Of a DNA stretch of 64,000 nucleotides, positions 63,803 through 64,000 are shown in pieces. The stretch spans positions 1-64,000 of the forward strand of contig NZ_JAYGHY010000004.1 of assembly GCF_034931305.1 (NCBI RefSeq), written 5' to 3'. The position numbers were made by a program, and so were the translations under genes. The DNA is from Cyanobium gracile_A. GTDB taxonomy: Bacteria > Cyanobacteriota > Cyanobacteriia > PCC-6307 > Cyanobiaceae. The notes below the pieces were generated by a model. That model saw nothing but the letters and a program-made list of their open reading frames with translations. It did no database searches and was not told the origin of the DNA. How positions within the stretch are numbered: the stretch's first letter is position 1; each line of letters begins with the position of its first letter.

Positions 63803-64000
63803 CCGCCGGGCCTCCAGCCACTGGCGAAGCGGGCCCTGCCCTCCAGGTCGGCATGCACCGCGAGCCGTTCCAGACCCGCGGCGAGCAGCAGATCGCCGAC
63901 CGCCTCGCTCTGGTCGTGGTGGTGCTCCAGCAGCAGCAGGCCGCCAGGGGCCAGGCCCCTGATGCTGCCGGCCACGATCGAACGGATGGCCGCCAGCCCA
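63799..64000 (-). CDS. prmC: C-terminal part of PrmC (HemK), release-factor glutamine methyltransferase
   Basis: About 66 residues at the edge of the window, ending at a TGA at 63799-63801. The order LAPGGLLLLEHHHDQSEAV, then LAAGLERLAVHADLEGRARF, is the standard end of PrmC, which methylates the GGQ glutamine of RF1 and RF2. The rest of the gene lies beyond the window. It overlaps the Sua5 gene by four bases (GTGA). Confidence 0.8.
   Translation of the reverse strand, partial: GLAAIRSIVAGSIRGLAPGGLLLLEHHHDQSEAVGDLLLAAGLERLAVHADLEGRARFASGWRPGG

Overview
The window is cyanobacterial chromosome of very high GC, most likely from the Cyanobium / high-GC freshwater-brackish Synechococcus group. 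The taxon is inferred from petB-petD (cytochrome b6f), a one-helix high-light-inducible protein, a D1-processing-type CtpA protease, the minCDE set, and an rrn operon ordered 16S-tRNA-Ile-tRNA-Ala-23S-5S. No phage, insertion sequence, integrase or CRISPR array is visible.

Layout. 1-9 kb: a truncated gene, two small exported proteins, phosphoglucomutase with a downstream porin, then a minus-strand run (glutamate symporter gltS, exported protein, AI-2E family transporter, glutaminase, Anbu proteasome-like peptidase). 9-20 kb: a LysM protein, then two tandem RND adaptor/permease pairs on the minus strand, with a small membrane gene coupled between them and no outer-membrane factor. 20-25.4 kb: a RarA ATPase fused to an extra C-terminal domain, an exported protein, bcp/PrxQ, coaX and cysH. 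25.4-33 kb: a tightly packed plus-strand run of NDH-2-like oxidoreductase, HAD hydrolase, HflX read in frame into a 1-Cys peroxiredoxin, KtrB, KtrA and AnmK, with stop/start overlaps joining the first five products. 33-39 kb: many small proteins (ribbon-helix-helix regulator, Nif11-like protein, a 54-residue twin-CX3C protein, an 89-residue protein behind an NtcA-type promoter), an ABC-F ATPase, an HtrA/Deg protease and a DUF2973 protein. 39-46.7 kb: an HrpB helicase with no usual start codon upstream of its Walker A motif, a HAD phosphatase, Hlip, xseA/xseB and several membrane proteins. 46.7-53.5 kb: the rrn operon on the minus strand with a clear terminator. 53.5-64 kb: petD/petB (minus), ctpA, an HD-domain protein and minC (plus), then a minus-strand block (two chromate-transporter halves and a phospholipase-D-like protein) lying between minC and minD, then minD, minE, a LuxR-type HTH miniprotein, tRNA-Thr, a GDT1/Mnx-type transporter, Sua5/YrdC and the end of prmC.

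Genes are densely packed. Four-base (ATGA, GTGA, CTGA) and one-base (TGATG) stop/start overlaps recur and suggest much translational coupling. The points most worth a second look are the HflX-peroxiredoxin continuous frame, the non-canonical hrpB start, the NtcA-type promoter before an NblA-like small protein, the twin-CX3C miniprotein, extra membrane segments in both RND permeases, the interrupted min cluster and the solitary Anbu gene. All family calls come from reading the sequence; no database search was run.
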